A stretch of DNA of 64,000 bases from Streptomyces sp. YIM 130001 (GTDB lineage Bacteria; Actinomycetota; Actinomycetes; Streptomycetales; Streptomycetaceae), in NCBI RefSeq assembly GCF_003574445.1, contig NZ_KZ984571.1, forward strand, positions 1 to 64,000. The letters are read 5' to 3'. Position numbers and translations under genes: made by a program. The notes below the pieces were generated by a model. It was not told the origin of the DNA, searched no databases, and was given only the letters and a program-made list of their open reading frames with translations. Shown here one piece after another: positions 24,793-34,500 of this stretch. Numbering within the stretch: position 1 is the first letter of the stretch; every line of letters starts with the position of its first letter.

Positions 24793-25319
24793 CGCGCCAC
24801 GTCCTCGACGGCCTCGACGATATGCGGATACGCGCCGCAGCGGCAGAGGTTGCCGCTGAGCCGTTCCCGGATCTCGTCCCTGGTCAGCGCCACCGGCGCA
24901 CCTGTGGCGGCGGCCTGCTCCGTCACATGCGAGGCGTGGCCCGCCGCGGCCTCGGCGATCGCCCCGACGGCGGAGCAGATCTGGCCCGGTGTGCAGTATC
25001 CGCACTGGTAGGAGTCGCGATCGAGGAAGGCCTCCTGCAGCGGATGCAGTCCTTCGCCGTCCACGGACCCCAGCCCCTCGACCGTGGTGATGTCGCAGTC
25101 CTCCAGGGCCACGGCCAGGAGCAGACAGCTGTTCGCGCGTCGCCCGTCGACCAGCACGGTGCAGGCGCCGCACTGCCCGTGATCGCAGCCCTTCTTGGCG
25201 CCGGTGAGGCCGATCTGCTCGCGCAGTACGTCCAGGAGGGTCGAACGGTGGTCGACGGTGAGGCCTCGCGGCGTGCCGTTCACCGTCAGGCGCACTTCCG
25301 AGTGGAACGCGGTTGCCAT
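24789..25319 (-). CDS. 2Fe-2S subunit of the molybdenum hydroxylase (PaoA-like)
   Basis: A 176-aa ferredoxin-like subunit with two [2Fe-2S] clusters: the plant-type N-terminal set Cys45, Cys50, Cys53 and Cys65 (GCDHGQCGAC), and the C-terminal set Cys106, Cys109, Cys159 and Cys161 (QCGYCTPGQ and NLCRCG). ATG 25319 is chosen because GGGAGC lies just upstream and the family begins here; the open frame extends further but without support. First gene of the operon. No Tat signal is evident, unlike E. coli PaoA, so the complex is probably cytoplasmic. Confidence 0.9.
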   Translation of the reverse strand: MATAFHSEVRLTVNGTPRGLTVDHRSTLLDVLREQIGLTGAKKGCDHGQCGACTVLVDGRRANSCLLLAVALEDCDITTVEGLGSVDGEGLHPLQEAFLDRDSYQCGYCTPGQICSAVGAIAEAAAGHASHVTEQAAATGAPVALTRDEIRERLSGNLCRCGAYPHIVEAVEDVAR

Positions 25320-25618
25320 GGTGCTCTGCTCCCTCGTCGAAGCGTGGCCACTGCGGTGACCGCGTATCCAGCCTGAGTCAGAACACACCGTTCGGCACGC
25401 CGGGAGCGGTCGTACGTGAGGTGATCCGGCTGGTGCACGGATGGCGGGTCGATATCAGGGCACTCGGAGTGTGCACGACAGAAGTCCCGTGTCCGTCGAA
25501 CGCGCAGGACGGGCCGGGGCCTCGACCGCACGCTCCACACAGCGGCGGGGAGGAGGGCGGATGCGGGCCGCACGACAGGGCCCGTATCCGCCGAAGACAC
25601 CTGAAGAACGGAATCGAC

Positions 25619-25774
25619 ATGATTGTCCTCGGCATCATTCTGCTGGTGATCGGCCTGCTGGCCGGTATCGGCCTCCTGACCACCATCGGCGGCGTGCTCG
25701 TACTGATCGGCGCGGTCCTGTGGATCCTCGGTGCGACCGGCCGGATGGTCGGCGGCCGCAAGCACTACTTCTGA
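25619..25774 (+). CDS. DUF6131-type small membrane protein (51 aa)
   Basis: A 51-aa protein made of two hydrophobic helices (MIVLGIILLVIGLLAGIGL and GVLVLIGAVLWILG) joined by a short turn, ending in GRMVGGRKHYF. The glycine pattern and the RKHYF end match the DUF6131 family as I remember it. Its function is unknown. It stands alone between the molybdenum hydroxylase operon and the iminopeptidase, with strong hairpins directly behind it. The roughly 300 bp upstream hold no other gene. Confidence 0.8.
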   Translation: MIVLGIILLVIGLLAGIGLLTTIGGVLVLIGAVLWILGATGRMVGGRKHYF

Positions 25775-25792
25775 GTCGCGCGGCCGCGACTC
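25773..25792. terminator. Hairpin overlapping the DUF6131 stop codon
   Basis: GAGTCGCG, loop CGGC, CGCGACTC: a perfect 8-bp stem whose first arm includes the last two bases of the stop codon. Confidence 0.55.
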
Positions 25793-25817
25793 CCACTGCC
25801 GAGTGGCGTGCGGGCCC

Positions 25818-25859
25818 GGCGAGCAGGCGATGGCGGGCCACCGCGATCGCCTGCTCGCC
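25818..25859. terminator. Strong 14-bp hairpin, second of a tandem pair
   Basis: The 14-nt arm at 25818-25831 (GGCGAGCAGGCGAT) is perfectly complementary to 25846-25859; the 14-nt loop can itself pair GCGG with CCGC. It lies between the DUF6131 gene and pip. Confidence 0.65.
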
Positions 25860-25914
25860 GCGCCTGCGCACCTTCGCGTCTCCCGCGCACCGTGAACTCG
25901 TAGCATCAGCGCTC

Positions 25915-26874
25915 ATGACCGACCGCTATCCCCCGACGATCCCCTACGACAGCGGCCACCTCGACACCGGTGACGGAAACCGCGTCTACTACGAGCAGCT
26001 GGGCAACCCCGCGGGCAAACCGGCGCTGCAGGTCCACGGCGGCCCCGGTTCGGGCGCATCCCGCCGGCCGACGCAGGCCTGGGACCCCGAGAGCTACCGG
26101 GTGATCCGCTTCGACCAGCGCAACTGCGGCCGCAGCACCCCGCATGCCAGTGACCCGACCGCCGACATGCGTCTGAACACCACGCAGCATCTGATCGACG
26201 ACATGGAGCGCCTGCGTGAACACCTCGGTGTCGAGAGGTGGTTGCTCAACGGCGGCTCCTGGGGCTCCACCCTGGTCCTGGCCTATGCGCAACAACACCC
26301 GCAGCGGGTGAGCGAGATGGTCATCCCGGCGGTGACGACGACGAGCCCGGGGGAGATCGACTGGCTCTATCGGGGCGCGGGCCGGTTCCATCCCGAAGCG
26401 TGGGACCGGTTCCGTGATGCCGTGCCCGAACACGACCGGGCAGAGGGCCTGTTGGCCGCCTACTCCCGGCTCATGGAGAACCCCGACCGGAAGGTCAGGC
26501 TGAACGCCGCCACCAACTGGCTCGCCTGGGAGGACGCCGTCGTCTCGGGCGAGCCCAACGGCATTCCCGGCATGTACAGCGACCGCGACGTCGATGCGCG
26601 GATCGCCCTGGTACGCATCTGCTCCCACTACTTCAGCAGCAACGCCTGGCTGGCGCACGACCAACTCCTGCACCACGCACACGAGTTGGCGGGAATCCCG
26701 GCGGTGCTCGTGCACGGGCGCCACGACATGGGCAGCCCGGTACACACAGCCTGGAAGCTGGCGAAGGCCTGGCCCGGCGCCCGCCTCCACATCATCGAGG
26801 ACTCCGGCCACGCCGGAAGCGAGGCCATGCAACGGACGACCCGGGCGGCGATCGAGGCCTTCAAGAACCGCTGA
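25915..26874 (+). CDS. pip: Proline iminopeptidase
   Basis: Alpha/beta-hydrolase peptidase (family S33) of 319 aa that releases N-terminal proline. The oxyanion motif HGGPG is near residue 40, FDQRNCGRS near residue 70, and the nucleophile is Ser115 in GGSWGS; the Asp and His of the triad are in HGRHDMGSP and DSGHAGS. Start ATG 25915; TAGCAT at 25901-25906 looks like a -10 box placed so that the mRNA is leaderless, and no ribosome-binding site is visible. Confidence 0.9.
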   Translation: MTDRYPPTIPYDSGHLDTGDGNRVYYEQLGNPAGKPALQVHGGPGSGASRRPTQAWDPESYRVIRFDQRNCGRSTPHASDPTADMRLNTTQHLIDDMERLREHLGVERWLLNGGSWGSTLVLAYAQQHPQRVSEMVIPAVTTTSPGEIDWLYRGAGRFHPEAWDRFRDAVPEHDRAEGLLAAYSRLMENPDRKVRLNAATNWLAWEDAVVSGEPNGIPGMYSDRDVDARIALVRICSHYFSSNAWLAHDQLLHHAHELAGIPAVLVHGRHDMGSPVHTAWKLAKAWPGARLHIIEDSGHAGSEAMQRTTRAAIEAFKNR

Positions 26875-26895
26875 CGGCGCCCGGCTCGGGCCGCT

Positions 26896-28413
26896 TCACA
26901 GCGCCCCGAGGATCTCGGGCAGCGTGCTGCGCGGCTCGATGCACTCGAGCATCAGCACGCGAGCGGGTACGGACGAAGCGGCGTAGGCGGCGAGCCGGTG
27001 GTGGCCGTCGAGCACGATGCCGAGGAGGAAGCGTTCCTCCCACTGCGCCTCGACGAAGCGGTCCTCGGACCAGGCGAGCAGGAGAGCGGTGGGGCGCTCG
27101 TCGCGGGCGATGGCCGAGGCGTGCCGGGCGACCGTCGCAGGGTCGAGGGCGTCCAGGGGCTGTGCGGGCAGGATGCTGCCGTACGTCGGAGGGTCAGTGG
27201 CCAGTGGCAGCGGCGTCTGGAAGTGCTCGGTGCCGGGCCAGCTCGGTGCGTCGCCGCTGTGCGGCGGATCGTCGCGGGCTGCTACGCGCCGCAGCCACCA
27301 GGAGCGTTCCGGCCGCGTGACGTGTTCCAGCGGCAGGTCCACGAGGTGGGCGCGGTAACTGCCGGATTCCAGCTCGTGGATGAGCGGTTCGAGCGCCCGT
27401 ACGGTACCGGCCGTCAGGGTGTGGAGGTCGGCGAGGGTCTCGCGTACGTCCGCGGCGTCGGTCCTCGCTCCGGCGGGCGGGAAGCCGAGCAGGCCCAGGG
27501 TCGTCTCGCAGGTGTCGCAGTCGGAGCCGACGCGGTAGAGCGGGTGCGGGCCGACGTGCAGGGTCTTGCCCCAGCGCGGCCACGACGAACCCGGCTCCGG
27601 CGGATCGTAGTCGACGCGAACCCGGCCACGGCCTGCGTCGAGGGTGAACCGCAGGCCGCGCGGTGAATCGGCCGCGAGGTCGCGCACCGCGGGGACCGGT
27701 GGTCGGCCGAGATCGAGCGTCGGCCAGATGCGGCGTACTCGGCGGGAGTACTCCTGCTGCGTGGCCCACTCGGGGACCAGCGGGTCATGGCCGGTGAGGC
27801 GGACGAGCGCGCGGTGCACGTCGCCGGCCGGCAGGTCGTGGTCGTCGGCGAGCCAGTCGAGCAGGTGCGGCACTGCGGCCGGGTCGTCCATCTCCACGAG
27901 CGCGACCGTCAGAGCGACATGGGTGAGACCGCTGACTCCCGGCAGCCGGCGGGCGATCGGCACCGTCCACTCCCGGGCGCGCAGGCGCGCGAGTGCCAGC
28001 GCCGCCGGACGGCACAGCACGTCGTCGGCCAGCAGCGCACCGAGCAGCGCCGCCCGGCCGGGGTCGCCGGACAGCCCGAGGGCATCGACGACCGGCTTCG
28101 TGTGCCCGAGTCGCCCGAGCAGTACGTCGAGCGTCGGCGCGGGGATCCGGAGGCGGCGCCGCACCGCCAGGTACACCAAGTCCTGCGTCCCGACGTGGGA
28201 GAGCAGGCCGAGCAGGGCCCGGTCGCCGTCTTCGCCGAGCAGCCCGAGCAGGTGGCCGAGCTTCAAGCGCTCGTCGTCGTCGGCCCGTTCGTAGCGTGCA
28301 GCCGTACGGGCTGCCAGATCCGCGGGGCCGGCGGGCGGGTCGGCCGCCAGGGCGTCGATCGCGGTCCAGGGGTCGTCGGCGGCCAGTGCGGCGTCGATGG
28401 GGAGGTCGGTCAC
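26896..28413 (-). CDS. HEAT-repeat-like protein with C-terminal ParB/Srx-like motif, function unknown
   Basis: A 505-aa cytoplasmic protein. The first ~230 residues are made of Leu/Ala-rich helical pairs (for example LGHLLGLLGEDGDRALLGLL) resembling HEAT/armadillo repeats. A middle beta-rich part contains a CDTC pair. The last 70 residues contain LLAWSEDRF and IVLDGHHRLAAYA, a GHHR signature like that of ParB/sulfiredoxin-fold nucleases or ATPases. The start is GTG 28413; minus-strand TAGGCT ends 7 nt upstream of it, which fits a leaderless transcript and accounts for the missing Shine-Dalgarno. I do not recognise a named family. Confidence 0.7.
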   Translation of the reverse strand: MTDLPIDAALAADDPWTAIDALAADPPAGPADLAARTAARYERADDDERLKLGHLLGLLGEDGDRALLGLLSHVGTQDLVYLAVRRRLRIPAPTLDVLLGRLGHTKPVVDALGLSGDPGRAALLGALLADDVLCRPAALALARLRAREWTVPIARRLPGVSGLTHVALTVALVEMDDPAAVPHLLDWLADDHDLPAGDVHRALVRLTGHDPLVPEWATQQEYSRRVRRIWPTLDLGRPPVPAVRDLAADSPRGLRFTLDAGRGRVRVDYDPPEPGSSWPRWGKTLHVGPHPLYRVGSDCDTCETTLGLLGFPPAGARTDAADVRETLADLHTLTAGTVRALEPLIHELESGSYRAHLVDLPLEHVTRPERSWWLRRVAARDDPPHSGDAPSWPGTEHFQTPLPLATDPPTYGSILPAQPLDALDPATVARHASAIARDERPTALLLAWSEDRFVEAQWEERFLLGIVLDGHHRLAAYAASSVPARVLMLECIEPRSTLPEILGAL

Positions 28414-28735
28414 GGGAGGGAGCCTACGGGCGGCCGAACGGCTACCCCGCCGATGGCTCCGGTAGCGGTCGGCCCGCGCTGCCCGGATCGGTGCGGCAGG
28501 TCGTCCGGACACGTGGCCCGCGAATGGTGTGACCGAGGTTGGGTATCGGCTCATCACGCGGCGCATCGGCGGAGGTCGGCGAGCCGGGGTTCGCCAACTC
28601 CGGTCGGGATGCGCCGAGTTGGCTGCCTGCAGGAGGCAGGTCCGCACCGGCGAAGACAGCCCGTACGGCCGTCCGGCGCAGCACCGCCCGACCCGCACGG
28701 CCGACCGCACGCACTTGTTCGCCCTGGAGGTTCCC
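28414..28735. other. 322-bp divergent intergenic region
   Basis: Promoter space for the HEAT-like gene (minus) and the VanZ-like gene (plus). On the plus strand GAAT (28522-28525) and GGGTAT (28541-28546) are separated by 15 bp, which fits the GNNT-N14-16-GGGTAY pattern of stress sigma-B promoters, but such short matches occur by chance. No gene is supported here. Confidence 0.3.
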
Positions 28736-29302
28736 GTGACAGCGAGAGCTGGTTCCGAGAGGCAGGCCGGAGACGGAGGCGCGAAGGGGACGGCCGACGT
28801 GTCACAGCGTGCCGCCCCGCTGCCGGGAGTGGTGCGGTTCGCGGTGATGCTGGCAGCTTTCGCCGGTATGGTCGCGTTCGGCGTGCTCCTGACCCGGTTG
28901 ACCCTGGAACCGTCGGCCGCCTCACAAGCGCTGACCCACAGCAACTTCCGCCCGGGGGAGTCCATCCGGGACTACCTCGACCGGCCCGCCCTGCGGGACA
29001 CCGTCAAGCAGCTCGGCGGCAATCTCGTACTCGGCGTGCCTTTCGGGCTGCTGCTGCCCGTGCTCGTGCCGCGGGCCCGGGGACTCCTGCGGGTCGTCCT
29101 GGTCACCTGCGTGGTGATGACGCTGGTGGAGCTGACGCAGGGATTCTGGGTCACGGGCCGTACGTTCGACATCGACGACGTCATCCTCAACACCAGTGGC
29201 GCCTTGATCGGATACGTCCTCCTCGGCCGACGCCTCGGCCGAGCCGTCCACCCGCGCCGCCACCACTGGTGGCACCGCTTCACCGGAGGGCCCGCGGCCT
29301 GA
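28736..29302 (+). CDS. VanZ-family membrane protein
   Basis: A 188-aa integral membrane protein. After a polar N-terminus there are about four hydrophobic helices, and the VanZ-family signature EL-TQGFWVTGRTFDIDDV with NTSGALIGYVLL is clear in the C-terminal half. VanZ itself gives low-level teicoplanin resistance, but most chromosomal members have no assigned role. The start GTG 28736 has CTGGAGG at 28724-28730. No glycopeptide-resistance genes are nearby. Confidence 0.85.
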   Translation: MTARAGSERQAGDGGAKGTADVSQRAAPLPGVVRFAVMLAAFAGMVAFGVLLTRLTLEPSAASQALTHSNFRPGESIRDYLDRPALRDTVKQLGGNLVLGVPFGLLLPVLVPRARGLLRVVLVTCVVMTLVELTQGFWVTGRTFDIDDVILNTSGALIGYVLLGRRLGRAVHPRRHHWWHRFTGGPAA

Positions 29303-29311
29303 CCCGGGTCA

Positions 29312-29338
29312 CGGCGCCGGCCACCGCAGCCGGCGCCG
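29312..29338. terminator. Bidirectional hairpin between VanZ-like gene and ohr
   Basis: CGGCGCCGGC (29312-29321), loop CACCGCA, GCCGGCGCCG (29329-29338): a perfect 10-bp stem between the convergent ends of two genes. Confidence 0.55.
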
Positions 29339-29361
29339 GTAACGGCCGGCGAAGGGCCCGG

Positions 29362-29775
<414 letters not shown>

Positions 29776-29830
29776 GGGAACTTCTCCTTGCTGAGGCGGT
29801 GACTGTCTCTCCCTGAAGTAGAGCATCCAA

Positions 29831-29850
29831 TTTAATTGTGCGCAACTAAA
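29831..29850. promoter_or_regulatory. OhrR operator between ohr and ohrR
   Basis: TTTAATTGTGCGCAACTAAA is an imperfect 20-bp palindrome (8 of 10 positions pair) in the AT-rich gap. On the ohr strand it covers the likely -35 TTGCGC; TCTACT follows after 17 bp. TACGCT at 29862-29867 may be the -10 of ohrR. Confidence 0.7.
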
Positions 29851-29873
29851 TGGTCTGCCGCTACGCTGGGGGC

Positions 29874-30341
29874 ATGGCCTCCAGCTACGATTCCCTCCGC
29901 CTCGACCAGCACCTCTGCTTTTCTCTGCAGTCGGCCTCGCGCGCCTTCAGCGGCGTCTACCGCGTCCTCCTGAAGGACCTCGGGCTCACCTATCCGCAGT
30001 ACCTGGTGATGCTGGTGCTGTGGGAGGAGGGCGAGGTGTCCGTCAAGCAGTTGGGCGAGCGCCTGCGCCTCGATTCCGGCACTCTTTCCCCGCTGGTCAA
30101 GCGGCTGGAGGCGGCCGGTCTCGTACGGCGTGAGCGCAGTGCCCGGGACGAGCGCTCCGTCCATGTCCGGCTCACCGACGAGGGCGTGGCCCTGCGTGAG
30201 CGCGCGGTGCTCGTCCCACGCCGGATCGCCGACGCGACGGGCTTCGACCTCGACGACGTCCGCGACCTGCGCGCTCGCCTCGACCGGCTCACCAGCGCGC
30301 TCGACGCAGCGGCGTCGGCCGAGTCGGCCGAACCCGCATAG
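29874..30341 (+). CDS. ohrR: MarR-family organic peroxide sensor OhrR
   Basis: Redox-sensing repressor of 155 aa, DNA-bound when reduced and released on oxidation by organic peroxides. The sensing cysteine is Cys15 in LDQHLCFSLQSASRAF, the position known from B. subtilis OhrR. The winged helix is clear: VSVKQLGERLRLDSGTLSPL and a wing RERSARDERSVHVRLT. ATG 29874 is chosen over ATG 29850 because the family begins close to this point and 29850 is at the operator edge; TACGCT ends 6 nt before 29874, suggesting a leaderless mRNA. Confidence 0.92.
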   Translation: MASSYDSLRLDQHLCFSLQSASRAFSGVYRVLLKDLGLTYPQYLVMLVLWEEGEVSVKQLGERLRLDSGTLSPLVKRLEAAGLVRRERSARDERSVHVRLTDEGVALRERAVLVPRRIADATGFDLDDVRDLRARLDRLTSALDAAASAESAEPA

Positions 30342-30364
30342 GCCGCCCGCGCGAGGCGCACGGA

Positions 30365-31234
30365 TCAGCGAGTGGCGCCGGCCGCCTGGTCGATGAGGTG
30401 GGCCACCGTGCCCGGCCGGGAGACGGTGACCGCGTGGGACGCCTTGACGCTGACGGCGTGAGCGCGTGCGCGGTCGGCCATGAACTCCTGTGCTGCGGCG
30501 GGGATGTTGCGGTCCTCGGTGGTGATCAGGGACCAGGAGGGGACGGATTTCCAGGCTGCGTCGGCGGCGCCCTCCTCGAGCGCGGCGCTCGCGACGGGCC
30601 GCTGGGCGGCCGCCATCTGCTGAGCGGTGGAGCGGGGTACGTCGGCCGCGAACTGCCGGTGGAACTTCTCCTGTTGGATGTACAGGTCGGTCACCTTCGA
30701 GCCGTCCGGCAGCGAGGTGGGTACCTCGTTGAGCGTCGAACTCAACGTGCTGCCGGGGTACTTCGCGGAGAGCTCGCCCGCGCTCTCGCCCTTGTCGGGC
30801 GTGAAGGCGGCGACGTAGACGAGTGCCCGGACGTTCTTGTTCCCGGCGGCCGCTTCGGTGATGACCGAACCGCCGTAGGAGTGCCCCGCCAGGACGACGG
30901 GGCCCTCGACGCTGTCGAGTACGCGGCGCAGGTAGGTGGCGTCGCTGGTGAGGCCGCGCAGCGGGTTGGCGGGCGCGATGACCGGATAGCCGTCCCGCTT
31001 CAGCCGCTCGATCACGCCGTTCCAGCTCGAGCCGTCGGCGAAGGCGCCGTGGACCAGGACCACGGTCGGCCTGGGGGTCTGGTCGCCTCGAGGCTTCGCC
31101 GACTCGGCGCGGTGGTCGGTGCCGGCGTCGGCCGTTCCGGCGACAGTCAGCGCCAGTGCCGCGGAGGCGGCGCCGAAGGCGGTCAGGGCGAGCGGTGAAC
31201 GGCGAAGCGGCTTACGGTTCGATCCCTTTGACAT
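30365..31234 (-). CDS. Secreted alpha/beta hydrolase, probable OhrR-regulated
   Basis: A 289-aa exported alpha/beta hydrolase. The signal peptide (RRSPLALTAFGAASAALAL, cleavage near TADA) is followed by VVLVHGAFADGSSWNG, the nucleophile elbow AGHSYGGSVI and the histidine region VKASHAVTVS; Asp is probably in the TTEDRNIP segment. Close relatives are esterases or non-haem chloroperoxidase-like hydrolases, but the substrate is unknown. Start ATG 31234 with CGGAG 8-12 nt upstream. Its promoter contains two OhrR-like sites, so it probably belongs to the organic-peroxide response. Confidence 0.87.
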   Translation of the reverse strand: MSKGSNRKPLRRSPLALTAFGAASAALALTVAGTADAGTDHRAESAKPRGDQTPRPTVVLVHGAFADGSSWNGVIERLKRDGYPVIAPANPLRGLTSDATYLRRVLDSVEGPVVLAGHSYGGSVITEAAAGNKNVRALVYVAAFTPDKGESAGELSAKYPGSTLSSTLNEVPTSLPDGSKVTDLYIQQEKFHRQFAADVPRSTAQQMAAAQRPVASAALEEGAADAAWKSVPSWSLITTEDRNIPAAAQEFMADRARAHAVSVKASHAVTVSRPGTVAHLIDQAAGATR

Positions 31235-31317
31235 GGCGAGCTCCGTGAATCGAGGTGTGCGTGCAATCGGCACTGTGCCGTCGTCGCCCCGGCGGGGCGC
31301 GCCCCCCTGTGAGTAAA

Positions 31318-31350
31318 AACATAGTGCGCAATTAAATGATGCGCAACTGA
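31318..31350 (-). promoter_or_regulatory. Promoter of the hydrolase overlapped by OhrR-like sites
   Basis: On the minus strand TTGCGC (plus 31341-31346), 17 bp, then TATGTT (31318-31323). The motif AGTTGCGCA, identical to that in the ohr operator, covers the -35, and TTTAATTGCGCAC lies in the spacer. The two sites could hold two OhrR dimers or one extended site. Confidence 0.6.
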
Positions 31351-31453
31351 TTCACCTCGGGGGTGTCGCGACATGTGGTGGCGGTTGCGCGCCGGAACCG
31401 CCGGGCGTGGGCACCTTCGGCTCGACGATCGTCGAGGGCACGGGAAATCCGTC

Positions 31454-31519
31454 TACGAGTGGGGAGAGCCCGGCTCCGGGACGATGCACCGTCCCGGAGC
31501 CGGGCTCTCCCCACTCGTA
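31454..31519. terminator. Perfect 30-bp hairpin after the first GH38 gene
   Basis: Plus-strand 31454-31483 and 31490-31519 are exact reverse complements (30 of 30 bp), separated by the 6-nt loop ATGCAC. It lies 29 bp downstream of the stop of the minus-strand GH38 gene and so is placed as its terminator. The stem is much longer and more perfect than usual terminators. No T-rich tract follows on either strand. Confidence 0.75.
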
Positions 31520-31548
31520 CTCCTCGGTTGTCCTGCTCTGGCGCCCCG

Positions 31549-34500
31549 CTAACTCCTGGACGGCGGCTCCGGGCTCGATTCGCAGGCGAGGTGCAGCTCG
31601 GTGAGGCCGTACCGCGGGAGCCGGACGCGCAGCGTGCCGTCGGCGTCGGGTCGTGGTGTATCCGTTCGTGCTGCGTCGAGTGTCAACGGCCGGTAGCCAT
31701 AAGGGAGTTGGATGGCGACCTCGTTCTCGTCGGCGCGGAGATTCGCGAGCCGCAGCGTGAGGCGGCCCTCTGCCGGGGCGGACACGCCGATCCGGCAGTC
31801 GGCCAGGGCGCCCAGGCCGGGCAGGGTGCCCTCGGCGGAGCGCGGGGGGCGGCCCTCGGGGAAGCGGTCGAGGAGGGTCGTCTCCTGGGCCAGGGCTCCG
31901 AGGCGGGCCTCCGCGCCGAATCGCGAGGCAGCCTCCGGCACGTGCCGTGCGACGGGCGCGAAGACGTAGCGGAAGCGTACGGGCCCGGGCTGGGCGGGCG
32001 CCGTGTTGCACGGCCAGAAGTTGTTCATGACGTAGGCGTACAGATGTCCGTTCGTCTCGCTGAACCGCGTCGGCCAGGTGCCGCGGACCAGGTCGGAGGA
32101 GGAGAAGAGGGAACTGTCGGGTGCGGACCAGATGACGCCCGGTCCGTCGGGGCCGGTGACGGTGACCGCGGAGGTTGCCGACAACCACTCGTTGGACGAG
32201 CCGGGGCCGTGGTCGGCGGCCGGTTCCACCCAGCCGAGCTGCCTGTCGTAGCGCACCGTCGGGTCGTGCACCAGGAACGGGAAGGCGATGGACGTCGACT
32301 CCATGTCGAGGACGGGCTGCTTCGTCAGCTCGACGGTCAGCTCGCAGGTCTCGGTGGAGTCCCGCAGGAGCAGTTCGAGGGTGATGCCGGTGGCTCCCGC
32401 ACCGGTGCCCTCCCAGCGCAGCCGGATCCCGTCGGGTGTGCTGCGGGCGCCGAGCAGCCGCATCGCGGGCCGGTCCGCCACGAGAGGAGTGGGGGAGCCC
32501 TGGTGGTAGCGGGAGTCCAGCTGGCCGATCATCGTGCGGTCGTGGGGTGCGCTGTCCGCGGCGCCGGAGGCCGTGAGCCGCACCAGCTCACCGAGTGCGA
32601 ACGGGGCGTCCCCGTCGAGGAGTTCCCTCCCCGACGGGCGGTGCCGCAGACCTGTCGGCAGCCCGTCCGAAGTCCGCAGGCGTACTTCCCACGCCTGGCT
32701 GGTCACCTGCCGGCCTGCGGCGACGGGCCGCACCGGCGTGCGTTCGTCCGCCGTCTCCCCGGCGGACACTGCGGCCGGCCCCTCCCCGGCGGGCACGGTT
32801 GCGGCGCCGGTGCTCAACGGCATGCACCGGTAGCCGAAGGCGGGCATCTCCTCGAGTACGAGGCGGGTGCGGAGCATCCCCGCACAGTCACTCAGCACCT
32901 CGAACGGGACGGGCCGGCCCTCGGCGTCCAGGGGAACGCTGCCCTCGAGCAGGTCGAGCTCCGCGGTCAGCGTCGCCGGCCAGGGGTGCGGGTTGTGGAC
33001 CAGTACGCACGGCCCGTCCACGCCGAGTGATGCGGCGAGCTGGCTCAGTGCGCGCCGGCTCTCGTCGAGCGCGATCCGGGCGGCGTCGTCGATGGCCCGC
33101 CGCTTCCAGTGCAACTGGTCCCCGATCTGCGGGGCGTGGGGATGCGCGGTGGCACGCGCCCAGTTCCAGGTGTGCTCACCGCCGATGATCAGCCCGTCCC
33201 AGGCGCGGTCGAGCGCTTCCCGGTGCGGGCGGTACCGGTCGTCGAGGAGCTGTACGGAGGCGGCGAGTTGTTCGGCGGCGGGCAGCAGCACCTGGGCCTG
33301 CCGATAGGCGGCGGCGTCCACCGCGGAGGAAGCGGGGCCGTCCTCCCAGAAGCTGCCGCCCTCCGCCCGGTGCACCGGCAGCCTGTCCCGCAGTGGCTCG
33401 ATCGCGTCCAAATAGTCGGCGAACGTGGAGACTTGGATCCGTGGGTAGGCGAAGACCCCGTTCCAGCGCTCCGCGAACCCGGTGTCCCCGTCGGCGAGGT
33501 CCTCGTTGTCCGCGTGGGTGCCTATCAGCGCGAGGTCGCAGGGCAGGTAGTCCGGCCGTTCGTAGCGCTCCGTATAACGCTCGAGGCCGTTCACCGCTCC
33601 CGCCACCGCCTGGGGGTCGGCCGCGATGAAGCGCAACTGCGAGTAGTGATCGGCGAAGTGGGCCAGCACCTCGCTCCCGTCGGGAGCCTGCCACCGTACC
33701 GGGGAGGCCAGATGGACCTCGTCGCTGTCGTCGGTGGCCGCCCGGTGGTGGTTGGACATCCCGACGAACGCGTCGACGCCTGCCGTGCGGAGCACGGAGG
33801 GCAGCGCGCTCGTCCAGGTCGGTACGTCGGTGATGTTGGCGTAGCGCGGCACGGCGCCCGGTGCGGGCGGGAGCGTGAGACCGAAGTCCAGGGCGCGGCG
33901 CAGCTCTTCGAGATGGGTGATCCCGGTCAGCAGGTTGCTGTGGAAGGTGTTGACGCCGATCAGGCCGGCGCCGATCGCCTCCCGCAGGCGTGCGCAGCGC
34001 CGAGGTGAGCGGGTCCTCAGATACTCCTGGACGATGTACGCCCCGTCGACGCTGAAGCGGAACGCGGAGTCGTGCTCCAGGCGCTCCAGCGCCTTGTCGA
34101 TATTGCGGCAGTGCAACTCGACCGACTTGGCCTGGGTGTCGGTGAAGCCGAGGTCGAGGTGTACGTGGGGGATGAGGTGCAGGGTCCAACGGCGACTCGG
34201 CGCGAGGCCGGCGCGGTGCACCTCCGCACCGTCCGCGTGGACCGTGAAGTCGGCGGGGCTCGTGAAGCCGGGGGCGGGAAGTCGCCAGCGGACCATGCCG
34301 AAGTCTCGTCCGCCGGGGGAGTCCGGGACGGTGATGCTGCCGCCGGAGTGCTCCAGCGTCAGGCGGCTCGGCAAGGCGCCGCCGGCCGGCAGGTTCGCGG
34401 TCAGTTCGACCAGGGGAATCGGGTCCGGCTCGCCGTGCAGGTGCAGCGGTGTGGTCCGCAGCGCATAGGTGGGCACGCGGCGCATCGGGGTGGTGGCCCT

